A stretch of DNA of 32,967 bases from Boseongicola sp. SB0662_bin_57 (GCA_009839535.1 VXPN01000103.1:1-32967); one strand, 5' to 3'. Numbered from the stretch's first letter, positions 15,623-24,983 are shown. Notes: generated by a model not told the origin, from the sequence alone. Made by a program: numbers and translations.

Positions 15623-16942
15623 ATGGATGTGGGCCCGCTTGAGGTAGCGTTCGTTACTTTGGGACTGCTGGCGCTCTACTTGACCTTGGGCGTCTGGGTC
15701 TTCGCTGCCGTCGGCCTCGTGGGGCTGACAACCCTGACGTTCATCCTGGACATGGATATCGACCGCATAGGAGCCATCATGCGTGGGGCGATGTGGCGGT
15801 CGGCCAGCACCTGGGAACTCTCGGCTGTTCCGATCTTCATCATGATGGGAGAGCTGATGTATCGCAGCGACTTTTCGGAGCGGCTCTTTCGCGGCCTGGC
15901 GCCATGGGTCTACAATGTTCCAGGAGGATTGCTTCACACGAACATTGCCGGATGCACGGTGTTTGCGGCCGTGAGCGGCTCGACGACGGCCACGACAGCC
16001 ACCGTCGGCAAGATAACGACGACGGCGCTGGCGGAAAGAAAATACGATCAGGGCCTCTCGATAGGGTCACTGGCTGGCGCCGGCAGCCTCGGGCTGATGA
16101 TCCCGCCGTCTATCTCGTTCATTATCTACGGCGTGCTGTCCGAAACCTCGATTGCCCGGCTCTTTGCTGCCGGGGTGTTCCCTGGCCTGCTGATCGCAGG
16201 ACTCTACTCCGGCTACATTGGCATGCGTGCGACAATGAACCCCGACCTCGCACCGCGCCACTCCGAGACATACACGGCATCTGACCGGCTGAGGGGCCTC
16301 ATCGATCTCCTGCCCGTGACCCTTCTCATTCTGCTTGTGCTGGGAAGCCTGTACAGCGGCATCGCGACTCCATCCGAAGCCGCGGCGGTTGGCTTTCTTG
16401 GTTCGTTCCTGCTGGTGACAGTGACCGGTCAAATGAGCTGGAAGCTGTTCATCGAGGCCGTGTCCGGGACAATTCGGATCACCACGATGGGCATCACGAT
16501 CCTTGTTGCCGCCAACTTCATGTCGTCGGCCATGGCATATCTGCACGTGCCCCAGGAAATCGCTCGGGTCATCGTCAGCCTTGGCTTGCCGGTGTATGCG
16601 CTCATGCTGCTTGTGGCAGTGTTCTACATAATCCTCGGACTGTTCCTGGATGGTCTCTCGATCATGGTCATGACGTTGCCGATCACGTTGCCCCTGATCG
16701 TGAGCGCGGGTTTTGATCCGGTCTGGTTCGGCGTCTTCATCGTCATCATGATCGAGCTCGGGCTCGTTACACCGCCGATCGGGTTCAACCTGTTCGTGCT
16801 TCAGGTCATGACAAAGCAGCCGATGGGATTCATCGCGCGTGCGGCGTTTCCGTTCTTCCTTCTGCTCTGTCTGGCGGCGGTCATAATCACGATCTTTCCA
16901 CAGATCGCGCTGTGGCTGCCGGACATCCTTTTCAACCGATAA
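15623..16942 (+). CDS. TRAP transporter large permease, DctM family
   Basis: The 439-aa polytopic protein has about 12 hydrophobic spans and typical DctM blocks: MMGELMYRSDFSERLFRGLA, GCTVFAAVSGSTTATTATVG, GSLAGAGSLGLMIPPSISFI and LGLFLDGLSIMVMTLPITLP, then ELGLVTPPIGFNLFVLQ near the C-terminus. The SGSTTATTATVG and IPPS loops line the substrate and sodium sites in this family. CCAGGAG lies just before the ATG at 15623. Together with the SBP and small permease it would import a solute using the sodium gradient. The three subunits are complete, so the system is likely functional. Confidence 0.95.
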   Translation: MDVGPLEVAFVTLGLLALYLTLGVWVFAAVGLVGLTTLTFILDMDIDRIGAIMRGAMWRSASTWELSAVPIFIMMGELMYRSDFSERLFRGLAPWVYNVPGGLLHTNIAGCTVFAAVSGSTTATTATVGKITTTALAERKYDQGLSIGSLAGAGSLGLMIPPSISFIIYGVLSETSIARLFAAGVFPGLLIAGLYSGYIGMRATMNPDLAPRHSETYTASDRLRGLIDLLPVTLLILLVLGSLYSGIATPSEAAAVGFLGSFLLVTVTGQMSWKLFIEAVSGTIRITTMGITILVAANFMSSAMAYLHVPQEIARVIVSLGLPVYALMLLVAVFYIILGLFLDGLSIMVMTLPITLPLIVSAGFDPVWFGVFIVIMIELGLVTPPIGFNLFVLQVMTKQPMGFIARAAFPFFLLLCLAAVIITIFPQIALWLPDILFNR

Positions 16943-16962
16943 CCACCGAAAGGCAGGCTCTG

Positions 16963-17505
16963 ATGTTCACAACTTTTGAAAGGCTGGCTCGCTACAATGC
17001 ATGGGCCAACCGCCGGATGCACAGGACATGCGCGAGGTTGACGGTCCGCGCATTGATGCAGGATCGTTCCGCGTTTCACGGCTCCATCTACTTGACGCTC
17101 GAGCACATCCATGCCGCTGATCGCCTTTACAGGGACCGGCTTGAGAAGCGGCCAATCAGCCTGGAGTGGCCCATCCAGCAGTTCTTCAAGGACATTGCGG
17201 AGCTGTCCAAGGCCCAGTTCGAACTTGACCAGTGGTATGTCGAGCGCATGTCCCGGGTCACGCAGGAAGAGCTGGAAGCCGACTGGCCGTTCATGAGCGT
17301 GGACGACGACCCCGTCCTGGTCAACGAGACGCTGGGGACCTGCCTGAGCAACCTGTATCAGCACCAGGTTCATCATCGCGGACAGGTTCACAACATGCTT
17401 TCGCAAGTCGGCGTCTATCCGCCGCCGATGGATTACGTGCTCTTCGCCATGGAAGATCGTGGGGACGAGATTCCCGACCACCTGAAGAGCCGCTGGCAGA
17501 ACTGA
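16963..17505 (+). CDS. DinB-family four-helix-bundle protein
   Basis: The 180-aa protein starts MFTTFERLARYNAWANRRMH, the DinB signature, and keeps the three histidine positions that hold a metal in this fold: LEHIHAADRLYRDRL near residue 48 and LYQHQVHHRGQVHNML near residues 130-140. DinB proteins are metal-dependent transferases or hydrolases using small thiols, and many have no known substrate. An in-frame start at 16912 would overlap dctM; I prefer ATG at 16963 with an AGGCAG site, 20 bp after the permease stop. Being in the TRAP operon it may act on the imported compound or protect against a reactive product, but this is inference from position. Confidence 0.88.
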   Translation: MFTTFERLARYNAWANRRMHRTCARLTVRALMQDRSAFHGSIYLTLEHIHAADRLYRDRLEKRPISLEWPIQQFFKDIAELSKAQFELDQWYVERMSRVTQEELEADWPFMSVDDDPVLVNETLGTCLSNLYQHQVHHRGQVHNMLSQVGVYPPPMDYVLFAMEDRGDEIPDHLKSRWQN

Positions 17506-17632
17506 ACAAGGTCCAGGGCCTGATCCCGAAGGCAGGCCACGAAGCAGGCATGCGTCGAACTGAAATGGCAGCGGAAGTCGCGGCCCGGCGCGGCGGGCAG
17601 AACGGGAATTCGTGCAGGAGGATGACGAACTC

Positions 17633-18568
17633 ATGAAACCACCCGCGTTTGTTGATTGCTACGGTGACCTAGCCGATCATCTGACGCCGGAGATCCTGGC
17701 GCACTGTCCAGGCATCGAGGTGATTTACGGCGAACCCGCCAGCGAGGACGAACTGATCGCGCGCCTCGCCGGGCGTCGCCACGCGATTGTGTACATGGGA
17801 TACCTCTCCAAGCGCGTGCTTGAAGCCTGTCCTGAACTCAGGTCGGTCGCCTACCTGTCGACAGGGTTGGCAACGCACGCGGACCTGCACGATGCAGACA
17901 GGCTTGGCGTGCGCATTGAAGGCGTGAGGAACTACGGTGATCGGGCGGTTGCCGAACACGCCATCACGCTGGCCCTCAGTTCGCTTAAGCGAATTGCCGA
18001 AGCCGACCGTCTCGTCCGGCAGGGCGGCTGGCAACTGTTGCGATCCGAAGAAATCGCGGGAGCGACATTCGGGATCGTGGGATTCGGCGGGACAGGTCGC
18101 GAAACGGCACGGATTGCCAAGGCGCTGGGCGCGGAGGTGATCGGGTGGTCGCGTTCCGGCGATCCCGGCGGGTGTGGCGCCACGCCGGTCGCCTTTGACG
18201 AAGTCCTGGAAAGGTCCGACATTCTCTCGCTGCACCTGGCACTGACGCCGGGCACCGCAGGCATAATTGGTCGGGATGCTTGCCAGCGATTGAAGCAGGG
18301 CGTCATTCTCGTCAATACCGCGCGCGGCGAACTCGTCGACCGGCAGGCGATGCTGGACGCTCTCGCGGCAGGGAGGATCGGGCACGTTGCCCTCGACGTC
18401 TTCCATCGGGAACCTCTTTCCCCGGATGACCCCTTGATCGGATGCGACAGGGTAACGCTGACCCCGCACTCCGGTTGGTACACCGGGCGCTCCGTCGACA
18501 ACCTCCTTGTCGCGGGCCTGAGAGTCCTTCGGCGACACATCGAGCAATCGAGCGTTGCCGATGGCTGA
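17633..18568 (+). CDS. D-isomer-specific 2-hydroxyacid dehydrogenase
   Basis: The 311-aa protein is an NAD(P)-dependent 2-hydroxyacid dehydrogenase. It shows the Rossmann motif GIVGFGGTGRETARIAKALG (GxGxxG type) near residue 145 and the catalytic Arg in ILVNTARGELVDRQAM. It also has the catalytic Glu in LDVFHREPLSPDD and the catalytic His in LTPHSGW, where the family's usual TPHxA/GW motif lies. ATG at 17633 follows AGGAGG; a GTG at 17612 is in frame but has no site. The reaction would reversibly reduce a 2-keto acid to the D-2-hydroxy acid. Its stop overlaps the next gene by 8 bp. Confidence 0.92.
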   Translation: MKPPAFVDCYGDLADHLTPEILAHCPGIEVIYGEPASEDELIARLAGRRHAIVYMGYLSKRVLEACPELRSVAYLSTGLATHADLHDADRLGVRIEGVRNYGDRAVAEHAITLALSSLKRIAEADRLVRQGGWQLLRSEEIAGATFGIVGFGGTGRETARIAKALGAEVIGWSRSGDPGGCGATPVAFDEVLERSDILSLHLALTPGTAGIIGRDACQRLKQGVILVNTARGELVDRQAMLDALAAGRIGHVALDVFHREPLSPDDPLIGCDRVTLTPHSGWYTGRSVDNLLVAGLRVLRRHIEQSSVADG

Positions 18569-19925
18569 AGCGACGGCAATCGAGACGCTTGCCAGGCATC
18601 TGGTCTCGGCAACGCGATCAGACATCCCCGATGACGTCTACGAGCGCGCAAAGGACTGCGTGGTTGATGTCATGGGCGCTGCGGCAGCCGGAGCGAACTC
18701 TTCGCCCGCGCGGGCAACGAATGCGGGGCTGACGGAACTCGTCGGTCCCGGCAGATCGTCGGTATGGTTCAGCGACGCCCAGGGTGGTGCAGCCGCTGCA
18801 GCGGCGGCGAACGCGATGGCGGCCACCGCACTTGATGTGGACGACGGGCATCGCAAGGCCGCCGGCCACCCAGGGGCGGCCGTCGTCAGCGCCGCGATTG
18901 CAGCTGCAGAAGAGAGCAATGCAAGCGTCGAGGAGTTCCTGTGCGCCGTGGTTCTCGGTTACGAGGCCTCGGTTGCGGCTGCCCTGGCGCGCCTTCCGGA
19001 GCACCACGGTTCAACAGTCAGCGGAAGATGGAGCGGGGTTGGCGCCGCCGTGGCCGCCGCGCGCCTGCGGGGGGTGACCAGCGACGTCATGGCCAATGCG
19101 ATCCTGGTTGCCGAGCAACACGCGCCCCGCCTGACATCGGCGCAATTGCACGGTTTCGCGGGATCAGACGTCAAGGAAGGCATATCATGGTCAGTGCTGA
19201 CAGGCATCGCGGCGGCCGGATTGGCGGCGCACGGCTTCAAGGGCTACCCCGGCACTTTCGAGGGCATGCTCTACGACGCTGAGCTTCTGGTTGGCGATCT
19301 GGGGAAATTCCAGGCCATTGGCGGCTTGTTTTTCAAGCCGTACGCGTGCTGCCGCTGGATTCACGCAGCGATGGACTGCCTGCATGACATTGTCCAGTCA
19401 TGGCAATTGAAGCCGGAGGACATAAGTCGCATCGAGGTGCGAACATTCAAGAATGCGGTTCGGCTGGCAAACGCGGTGGAGCCGAAATCCGGGCTTGAGG
19501 CCCAGTTCTCGATTCCGTTTTGCCTTGGTGCCATGGCGGTTCGTGGACCCGAGGCGCTCTGTCCTCTCGACCGGGACCTGCTTTCGGATTCGCGGATCAC
19601 TGACGTGGCACGCCGGACCCACATTGCCGAGGATCCAGGCATCGAAAGGTTGTTTCCAGCATGCACCGCGGCAATCGTGCGTGTGGAACTGCCGGATGCC
19701 AGTTCCTTCGAGAGACGTGCGGACACGCCTCTTGGGGATCCGACAAATCCCATGGACCGTGTTCAGCTCGTGCGCAAGTTCAAGCGGCTCATCGCCGAAG
19801 TCGCCGGATCGTGCGATGTTCCTTGGTTTCCCGAGGCCCTCTTTTCGGCCCCGCCGGAAAGCCGTTTGTCAGGGCTGACTTCGATGATTCGATGCCCACA
19901 GCCAGCCAGCGCCAGGCTCCAATGA
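18561..19925 (+). CDS. MmgE/PrpD family protein
   Basis: The 454-aa protein shows the MmgE/PrpD pattern: AKDCVVDVMGAAAAGA early, ALDVDDGHRKAAGHPGAAVV near residue 95 (the usual xDDxH..HPG active-site region), VLGYEASV, then FFKPYACCRWIHAAMDCLHD (the KPYxxCRxxH motif) and EAQFSIPFCLGAMAV. Family members include 2-methylcitrate dehydratase, cis-aconitate decarboxylase and iminodisuccinate epimerase, so this is probably a lyase or epimerase on a carboxylated substrate. It starts inside the dehydrogenase gene, supporting one transcript. Whether it handles the TRAP substrate or a later intermediate is unknown. Confidence 0.92.
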   Translation: MAEATAIETLARHLVSATRSDIPDDVYERAKDCVVDVMGAAAAGANSSPARATNAGLTELVGPGRSSVWFSDAQGGAAAAAAANAMAATALDVDDGHRKAAGHPGAAVVSAAIAAAEESNASVEEFLCAVVLGYEASVAAALARLPEHHGSTVSGRWSGVGAAVAAARLRGVTSDVMANAILVAEQHAPRLTSAQLHGFAGSDVKEGISWSVLTGIAAAGLAAHGFKGYPGTFEGMLYDAELLVGDLGKFQAIGGLFFKPYACCRWIHAAMDCLHDIVQSWQLKPEDISRIEVRTFKNAVRLANAVEPKSGLEAQFSIPFCLGAMAVRGPEALCPLDRDLLSDSRITDVARRTHIAEDPGIERLFPACTAAIVRVELPDASSFERRADTPLGDPTNPMDRVQLVRKFKRLIAEVAGSCDVPWFPEALFSAPPESRLSGLTSMIRCPQPASARLQ

Positions 19926-20080
19926 CGGACAGTGATGTGGATCAAGGCCTCCGGATTTCCGACGCTCTTGTTTCACGGCGCCAAATGGCCGGAGACAAGG
20001 AATGGCAAAGCAAGACGTCCATGCCGCCGCCGTTGGTTCGCCAGATCTGTGAATCGTGACATCAGGCAAGGAGATTGCGC

Positions 20081-20110
20081 ATGCATGCCAGGTGCATCCA
20101 GGATTCGTGA
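20081..20110 (+). other. Possible nine-residue leader peptide ORF
   Basis: ATG to TGA encodes MHARCIQDS behind AAGGAG with a 7-nt spacer, a better ribosome-binding site than that of the FAD enzyme downstream. Followed by the 20143-20159 hairpin, it has the look of a translated leader. There is no run of identical codons to suggest amino-acid-specific attenuation. Confidence 0.25.
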
Positions 20111-20142
20111 TTGCCTTCAAGCGGGTCTAGCCGAAAGTTTCT

Positions 20143-20159
20143 CGCCTTGTCGCAAGGCG
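20143..20159 (+). promoter_or_regulatory. Perfect 7-bp hairpin in the leader region
   Basis: CGCCTTG-TCG-CAAGGCG is a perfect 7-bp stem with a 3-nt loop. No T-run follows, so it is not a classical terminator. Its place between the short leader frame and the FAD enzyme gene makes an RNA-level role possible. Confidence 0.35.
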
Positions 20160-20307
20160 TCAGGGGATTGGCGCAAGGTATCAAGATTCCGTGCGCGATT
20201 GATTCCATAACTTGCGGAGCCGGACTTAACGATCCGCAGGAACAGGGCAAGTTGCAGCATGAGCTCGATCAGCAAAGCAAGACCTTCAGGCACTCGGTGA
20301 CTGGACC

Positions 20308-21555
20308 ATGCGGGAAGAGACGATTGTCATTGGTGCGGGTCAGGCAGGATTGTGCGCAAGCTATTTCCTGACGCAGTTCGGAGTCCCCCACACGGTGTTC
20401 GAGGCAGGACGTGTCGGAGAATCCTGGCTTTCCCGGCGTTGGGACAGTTTCTGCCTGGTCACGCCCAATTGGACCGTGCAGCTTCCAGGCGTCGAGCTTG
20501 AGAGTTTCGATGCCGACGCCTTCATGTCGGGGGACGACTTCGTGGGTGTTCTCCGGCAGTTTGCCGAATCGTTCAATGCGCCAGTTCAAACAGGTTCACT
20601 GGTTTCGTCGGTGACGCGTCGCGGCGCTTCGGGATTCGAAGTGGTGACGAACGGGGAAACTCGTTGCGCATCAAACGTCATAGTGTGCTGCGGAGGGTAT
20701 CAGTTCATCCGCAAGCCGCAATTCGCCCGGCAACTGCCCGCCAGCGTCGAGCAAGTCGATGTCTCCACCTACCGAAGTCCAGGCGATCTCCCAGACGGAT
20801 CGGTTCTGGTGGTAGGCTCTGGACAGTCCGGGACCCAGATCGCGGAAGAGCTCAGTGAATCGGGACGTGATGTCTATTTGTGCGTCGGCAAGGCTGGGCG
20901 AATCCCGCGAAGGTACCGAGGGCGGGACTTGAGCCATTGGCAACTGGAAATGGGGATAGTTGACCGCACGGTTGATCAGCTGGACTCTCCTGCCGACCGG
21001 TTTCGTGGCGATCCACATGTAAGTGGCAGACGCGGTGGGCACACCTTGAATCTCCACCAGCTTGCTCGCGACGGCGTTCAGTTGCTTGGGTCGCTTTCGG
21101 CGGTGGACGGCCCGAAGATCAGCTTCACGGACAATCTTGCCGAAAACATGAAGGCGGCCGACGACTTCTCTGACACCTTCTGCCGGATGGTCGACGACTA
21201 CATCGAGGAGAAATGCATAGACGCGCCTCTTCCCGACGACGAGAATTCGGATTTCGGAGGCGGGACGGGTCCATGTCCGTCTTCGCCAGGTGATCTCGAC
21301 CTGGGGAGCTGCAACATCCGCACGGTGGTATGGGCCACCGGGTTCGGGTTCGATTTCTCTTGGGTGCGTTTTCCGGTTTTCGATGAGTTTGGCTACCCGA
21401 AAACCAAGAGAGGCGTAACCGAAGTCGAGGGTCTCTATTTCCTGGGGCTGAACTGGCTGCACACGCGCAAGTCCGGGACCATACTGGGTGCTGGAGACGA
21501 TGCGAAGCACGTCGTCGATCACTTGCGTCAAACGCGAACCGTGCCGGTCAGATGA
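20308..21555 (+). CDS. FAD/NAD(P)-dependent oxidoreductase, flavin monooxygenase-like (CzcO type)
   Basis: The 415-aa protein has an N-terminal FAD motif GAGQAG (9-14) and a second dinucleotide motif GSGQSG (170-175) for NAD(P)H, the two-site layout of class B flavin monooxygenases. The C-terminal VVWATGFGFDF corresponds to the ATG motif. SWLSRRWDSFCLVTPNW near residue 40-55 is the usual RWDxxxLxTP segment. It could hydroxylate or N-oxygenate a nitrogen or carbon of the substrate. The sequence around residues 230-250 (FRGDPHVSGRRGGHTLNLHQ) is less typical. Its TGA overlaps the ATG of the next FAD enzyme, so the two are produced together. Confidence 0.88.
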   Translation: MREETIVIGAGQAGLCASYFLTQFGVPHTVFEAGRVGESWLSRRWDSFCLVTPNWTVQLPGVELESFDADAFMSGDDFVGVLRQFAESFNAPVQTGSLVSSVTRRGASGFEVVTNGETRCASNVIVCCGGYQFIRKPQFARQLPASVEQVDVSTYRSPGDLPDGSVLVVGSGQSGTQIAEELSESGRDVYLCVGKAGRIPRRYRGRDLSHWQLEMGIVDRTVDQLDSPADRFRGDPHVSGRRGGHTLNLHQLARDGVQLLGSLSAVDGPKISFTDNLAENMKAADDFSDTFCRMVDDYIEEKCIDAPLPDDENSDFGGGTGPCPSSPGDLDLGSCNIRTVVWATGFGFDFSWVRFPVFDEFGYPKTKRGVTEVEGLYFLGLNWLHTRKSGTILGAGDDAKHVVDHLRQTRTVPVR

Positions 21556-22898
21556 TGGGTGTGTCGGTGACCAAGGCACTCGACGCCCAGCCTGGGAGCC
21601 TTCCTCGCCGGTTTGAGGGGACTGACCAGCCATGGTGGTGGGAATGGGCGCCGCGCGACAAGCGACCTCCAGGCGCCTTGCCGAAGTCAGCCGATGCGGT
21701 GGTTGTCGGCTCGGGCTACGCCGGTCTGTCAGCGGCACTTACGCTGGCCCGGGCGGGGCGAGAGGTAATCGTGCTCGATGCAGGCTTCCCGGGACATGGC
21801 GCGTCCAGCCGGTCGGGCGGCATGATCGGGAGCGGGCACGTTGTTCCGTTCGAACGGCTCAGTCGTCTCTACGGCGATCAGCAGGCCTCGGCAATCCTGC
21901 GGGAAGGGCTGAATTCCTTTGCCTTCACGAAGAACCTGATCGAGTCAGAGAGCATCGAATGTCACTTCCGTCAGGTCGGGCGGTTGCGTGCTGCATGGCG
22001 ACCGCAGGATTTCGACATGATCCGGCGCGATGTCGACCTGGTCACGAAATTGCTCGACTACGATGTCACGGTGCTCGGAAAGGCAGAACTGGCCGAAGAA
22101 CTGGGCACGGACCGCTACGCAGGCGCCTGTGTCTACAACCGCCACGGCGGGCTGCATCCCGCGATGTTCCATTCCGGCCTCCTGGACGTCGTGGTTGAGG
22201 CCGGCGCCAGGGTGTTCGGAGACAGCAAGGTCGTAGCCATTGACGACGCGCGTCACCGCAAGATCGTTCGAACCGAACGTGGCCAGGTGGCGACGTCAAA
22301 CGTGATTGTCGCGACCAACGGCTATACTTTCCCGGAGCTTCGGCCGTTTGCGCAGCGACTCATTCGGGTTCACGCCTACATGATTGCCACGGAAGTCATC
22401 GGACAGGAACGTACCAGGCAGATAATTCGCAGGGATCGGATGGTCGTCGAAACGCGTTGGCGCCACTGCTACTATCGAAGGTCGCCCGACGGAGAGCGCA
22501 TCCTGTTCGGCGCCCGCGTATCGCTGGGCGCCGTCAGTCTGGACAGGGCAGCCAAGGTCATCAGGAAATTGATGGCCGAGCTGTATCCCGAGCTGAAAGA
22601 TGTCGGCGTGACCCACTGCTGGACGGGACAACTGGGGTTTGCCCGCGATTTCCTGCCGCACATCGGAGAGATTAATGGCGTTCACCACGCCTTGGCCTGC
22701 AACGGTTCTGGCGTTGCGATGCAGCCATACACCGGCCACAAGGCAGCGCTGAAAGTGCTGGGCTCTCCGGAAGGCAAGACAGCTTTTGACAGCCAGGAGT
22801 TCCGACCGATCCATCCGTTTTACGGGGGGCGTCCTTGGTTCCGCCCATTCCTGTCCGCCTACTACCGGATGAAGGACTTCAAGGAGGGATCGAGCTGA
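21552..22898 (+). CDS. DAO-family FAD-dependent oxidoreductase (amine/sarcosine oxidase-like)
   Basis: The 448-aa protein has the FAD motif VVVGSGYAGLSAALTLARAG (53-58 core), the extended segment HGASSRSGGMIGSGH typical of gamma-glutamylputrescine oxidase-like DAO enzymes, and a C-terminal FAD contact block with WTGQLGFARDFLPHIG and NGSGVAMQP. The 30-residue W-rich N-terminus (QPWWWEWAPRD) is usual for this subgroup. Family members oxidise secondary or primary amines or N-methyl amino acids, giving an imine and, in many cases, hydrogen peroxide. The ATGATGG start overlaps the stop of the flavin monooxygenase-like gene. In the locus it is the best candidate for oxidative N-demethylation or deamination of an intermediate. 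Confidence 0.9.
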   Translation: MMGVSVTKALDAQPGSLPRRFEGTDQPWWWEWAPRDKRPPGALPKSADAVVVGSGYAGLSAALTLARAGREVIVLDAGFPGHGASSRSGGMIGSGHVVPFERLSRLYGDQQASAILREGLNSFAFTKNLIESESIECHFRQVGRLRAAWRPQDFDMIRRDVDLVTKLLDYDVTVLGKAELAEELGTDRYAGACVYNRHGGLHPAMFHSGLLDVVVEAGARVFGDSKVVAIDDARHRKIVRTERGQVATSNVIVATNGYTFPELRPFAQRLIRVHAYMIATEVIGQERTRQIIRRDRMVVETRWRHCYYRRSPDGERILFGARVSLGAVSLDRAAKVIRKLMAELYPELKDVGVTHCWTGQLGFARDFLPHIGEINGVHHALACNGSGVAMQPYTGHKAALKVLGSPEGKTAFDSQEFRPIHPFYGGRPWFRPFLSAYYRMKDFKEGSS

Positions 22899-22931
22899 TG
22901 ACAACCCACGGAACCGGAGTGCGCTAGACCG

Positions 22932-24983
22932 ATGGCCTGGACGGTAGGCGTTGATGTTGGCGGGACTTTCACCGACTTTTTCGCATTCGACGAAGTGCAC
23001 GGAAAGACGGTTGTTCACAAGACACTGTCAACGCCGGAAAACCCGGCTGAAGCCGTAACGGAGGGCCTCAGCGAACTTTGCGATGCCGAAGGGATCGACC
23101 TGGAGGAAATTGAGCGCTTTTCCCACGGAACGACTGTTGGAACGAACACGCTGATCCAAAGGAAGGGAGCTCGCGTTGCTGTCGTCACAACGCGTGGATT
23201 TCGCGACCTGCTCGAAATCGGTCGCCAGGTTCGCCCAAGGATCTTCAGTCTCCAGGAGGACTATCCGCCGCCGCTTGCATCCAGAAGGAACTGCTTCGAA
23301 GTCACCGAACGCATAGGCCCGGACGGAGAGATCATCGACCCTCTCAGCGAGGCAGAGATCGCCCACGCCATCGAGAGTGTCCTCTTGAGCGACGCGACGT
23401 CATGCGCGATTTGCCTGCTGTTTTCGTACGAATCCGATGCTCACGAAAAGGCGCTCGCCGAAGCGCTCAAGAACGAAATCCCTGGACTCTACGTCTCCTT
23501 GTCGTCCGAAATATATCCGGAGATACGGGAGTACGAACGTTTCTCGACTGCCGTGCTGAATGCCTATCTTCAGCCAGTCCTTGACCGGTACATGGCCCTG
23601 CTGGAAGAGACGCTCAGCAGCAGGATCCCGGGAGCGGTCATAGGCATCAATCAGTCCAATGGCGGCCTGACATCCATTCAACAGGCGCGAAACCATCCGA
23701 TCAAGACGGCACTCTCGGGCCCGGCAGCCGGAGTCATGGGTGCGCTCGACACCGCGACCCGGTCCGGTTTCGGCGACGTGCTTACGCTGGACATGGGCGG
23801 CACAAGCGCGGATGTAGGCCTCATTCGGAACGGAGAGGCGAACGTGAGCACCAGCCGGGATGTCGCCGGCTTTCCTGTTCGTCTGCCGATGATTGACATT
23901 CACACGGTTGGAGCCGGCGGCGGTTCCGTGGCCTGGTTTGACCGAGACGGCCTTTTGAAGGTCGGCCCAATCAGCGCTGGCGCAGACCCCGGTCCCGTTT
24001 GCTACGGCCGAGGGGGAACCCAGCCAACCGTCTCCGATGCAAACGCGGTCGTCGGCAGGCTGGATCCGTCGGGCCTGTTGGACGGCACCATGCCGCTTGA
24101 CGTCGAAGCCGCACGCGCCGCAATCCAGCCGGTCGCGGAACGCATTGGATTTACTGTCGAAGCCGCCGCAATTGGCATCATTGACATTGTTGTCGCGAAC
24201 ATGGCTCGCGCTGTGCGCATGATTTCCGTGGAGCGAGGATACGATCCAAGGGACATGGCGCTCATGTCGTTTGGCGGTGCAGGCGGGCTCCACGCGGTAG
24301 AAGTGGCGCGTTCACTTGGCGTGCGAAGGGTCATTGTCCCGGAGTCTCCCGGAATTCTCTGCGCCAAGGGACTGGTCGTCGCCGACAGGAAGCAAGACCT
24401 TGTACGGTCTGCGCGCATTCTGGTCGATGAAGGGTATCAAGACCAGGTCTACCCGGCACTCGCGAAACTCGAGCACGAGCTGCTGAGCTGGTACGACAGC
24501 GAGAGGATCGCGGAGTCCGAGCGCGAACAGCAAGTCACTTTGGACATGCGGTACGTAGGACAGAACCACGAACTGCGTGTTCACCAGCCTGGCTCAACTG
24601 TCCGTTCCTTGCCGCAAAGCGATGTGCTCAAGTCGATGTTCTTCAGTGAGCACCAGCGAAGCTATGGATATCACAATGACGGCGATGAAATCGAAATCGT
24701 CAACGTTCGGCTGACTGGAATCGGACGTCGTCGAATCGAGTTCTCTGGCGACGAGCTGAAGAAGGAACTCTGGGAACCCGAACCGGTTTCGCGGCAACTG
24801 GTTTGGTTTTCTGGCAATGGTCCGGAAGAAACAGACGTCTACCTGCGGGCGGAGCTGGCTCCGGGTCAGGGAATCTGTGGCCCAGCGATCATCAGGCAGC
24901 TTGACTCAACAACTGTACTGGCGCCAGGCGATCGGGCGTCGGTTGATCGGCACTTGAACTTGGATGTCGAGGTGCGCGGATGA
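22932..24983 (+). CDS. hyuA: Hydantoinase/oxoprolinase subunit A (HyuA)
   Basis: The 683-aa protein begins MAWTVGVDVGGTFTDFFAFD, the actin-like phosphate-binding start of the HyuA/oxoprolinase family. Further blocks include SHGTTVGTNTLIQRKGARVA, ALSGPAAGVMGALD, DMGGTSADVGLIRNG, HTVGAGGGSVAWFDRDG, SAGADPGPVCYGRGG and LMSFGGAGGLHAVEVARSLG. The family couples ATP hydrolysis to opening cyclic amides: 5-oxoproline, hydantoins and N-methylhydantoin. A few proteins in it are acetone or acetophenone carboxylases, so substrate assignment is open. The gene begins 33 bp after the DAO-family gene and its stop overlaps hyuB (ATGA), so A and B are made as a pair. Confidence 0.94.
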   Translation: MAWTVGVDVGGTFTDFFAFDEVHGKTVVHKTLSTPENPAEAVTEGLSELCDAEGIDLEEIERFSHGTTVGTNTLIQRKGARVAVVTTRGFRDLLEIGRQVRPRIFSLQEDYPPPLASRRNCFEVTERIGPDGEIIDPLSEAEIAHAIESVLLSDATSCAICLLFSYESDAHEKALAEALKNEIPGLYVSLSSEIYPEIREYERFSTAVLNAYLQPVLDRYMALLEETLSSRIPGAVIGINQSNGGLTSIQQARNHPIKTALSGPAAGVMGALDTATRSGFGDVLTLDMGGTSADVGLIRNGEANVSTSRDVAGFPVRLPMIDIHTVGAGGGSVAWFDRDGLLKVGPISAGADPGPVCYGRGGTQPTVSDANAVVGRLDPSGLLDGTMPLDVEAARAAIQPVAERIGFTVEAAAIGIIDIVVANMARAVRMISVERGYDPRDMALMSFGGAGGLHAVEVARSLGVRRVIVPESPGILCAKGLVVADRKQDLVRSARILVDEGYQDQVYPALAKLEHELLSWYDSERIAESEREQQVTLDMRYVGQNHELRVHQPGSTVRSLPQSDVLKSMFFSEHQRSYGYHNDGDEIEIVNVRLTGIGRRRIEFSGDELKKELWEPEPVSRQLVWFSGNGPEETDVYLRAELAPGQGICGPAIIRQLDSTTVLAPGDRASVDRHLNLDVEVRG

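Larger units (their letters stand above)
19926..20307 (+). other. Leader-like spacer before the FAD enzyme genes
   Basis: This 382-bp gap holds two tiny frames: one of 45 codons (19922-20059, ATGA overlap with the preceding stop), and MHARCIQDS at 20081-20110 with a strong AAGGAG site (20068-20073). A perfect hairpin, CGCCTTG-TCG-CAAGGCG (20143-20159), lies 33 bp after the second stop. No gene of known family is visible. It could be an attenuator-like leader for the downstream FAD enzymes or simply decayed sequence; I favour neither strongly. Confidence 0.4.

Noticed and set aside
19922..20059. 45-codon frame overlapping the MmgE/PrpD stop by ATGA
   Set aside because: The overlap is suggestive, but the peptide has no motif or codon signal and nothing similar comes to mind; listed only within the spacer entry.
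20671..21738. Minus-strand open frame opposite the flavin monooxygenase-like gene
   Set aside because: Shadow of a gene with clear FAD and NAD(P) motifs; Arg/Pro-rich translation without motifs.
22898..22927. Nine-codon frame overlapping the DAO-family stop
   Set aside because: It is too short to support, and the HyuA start is well defined without it.
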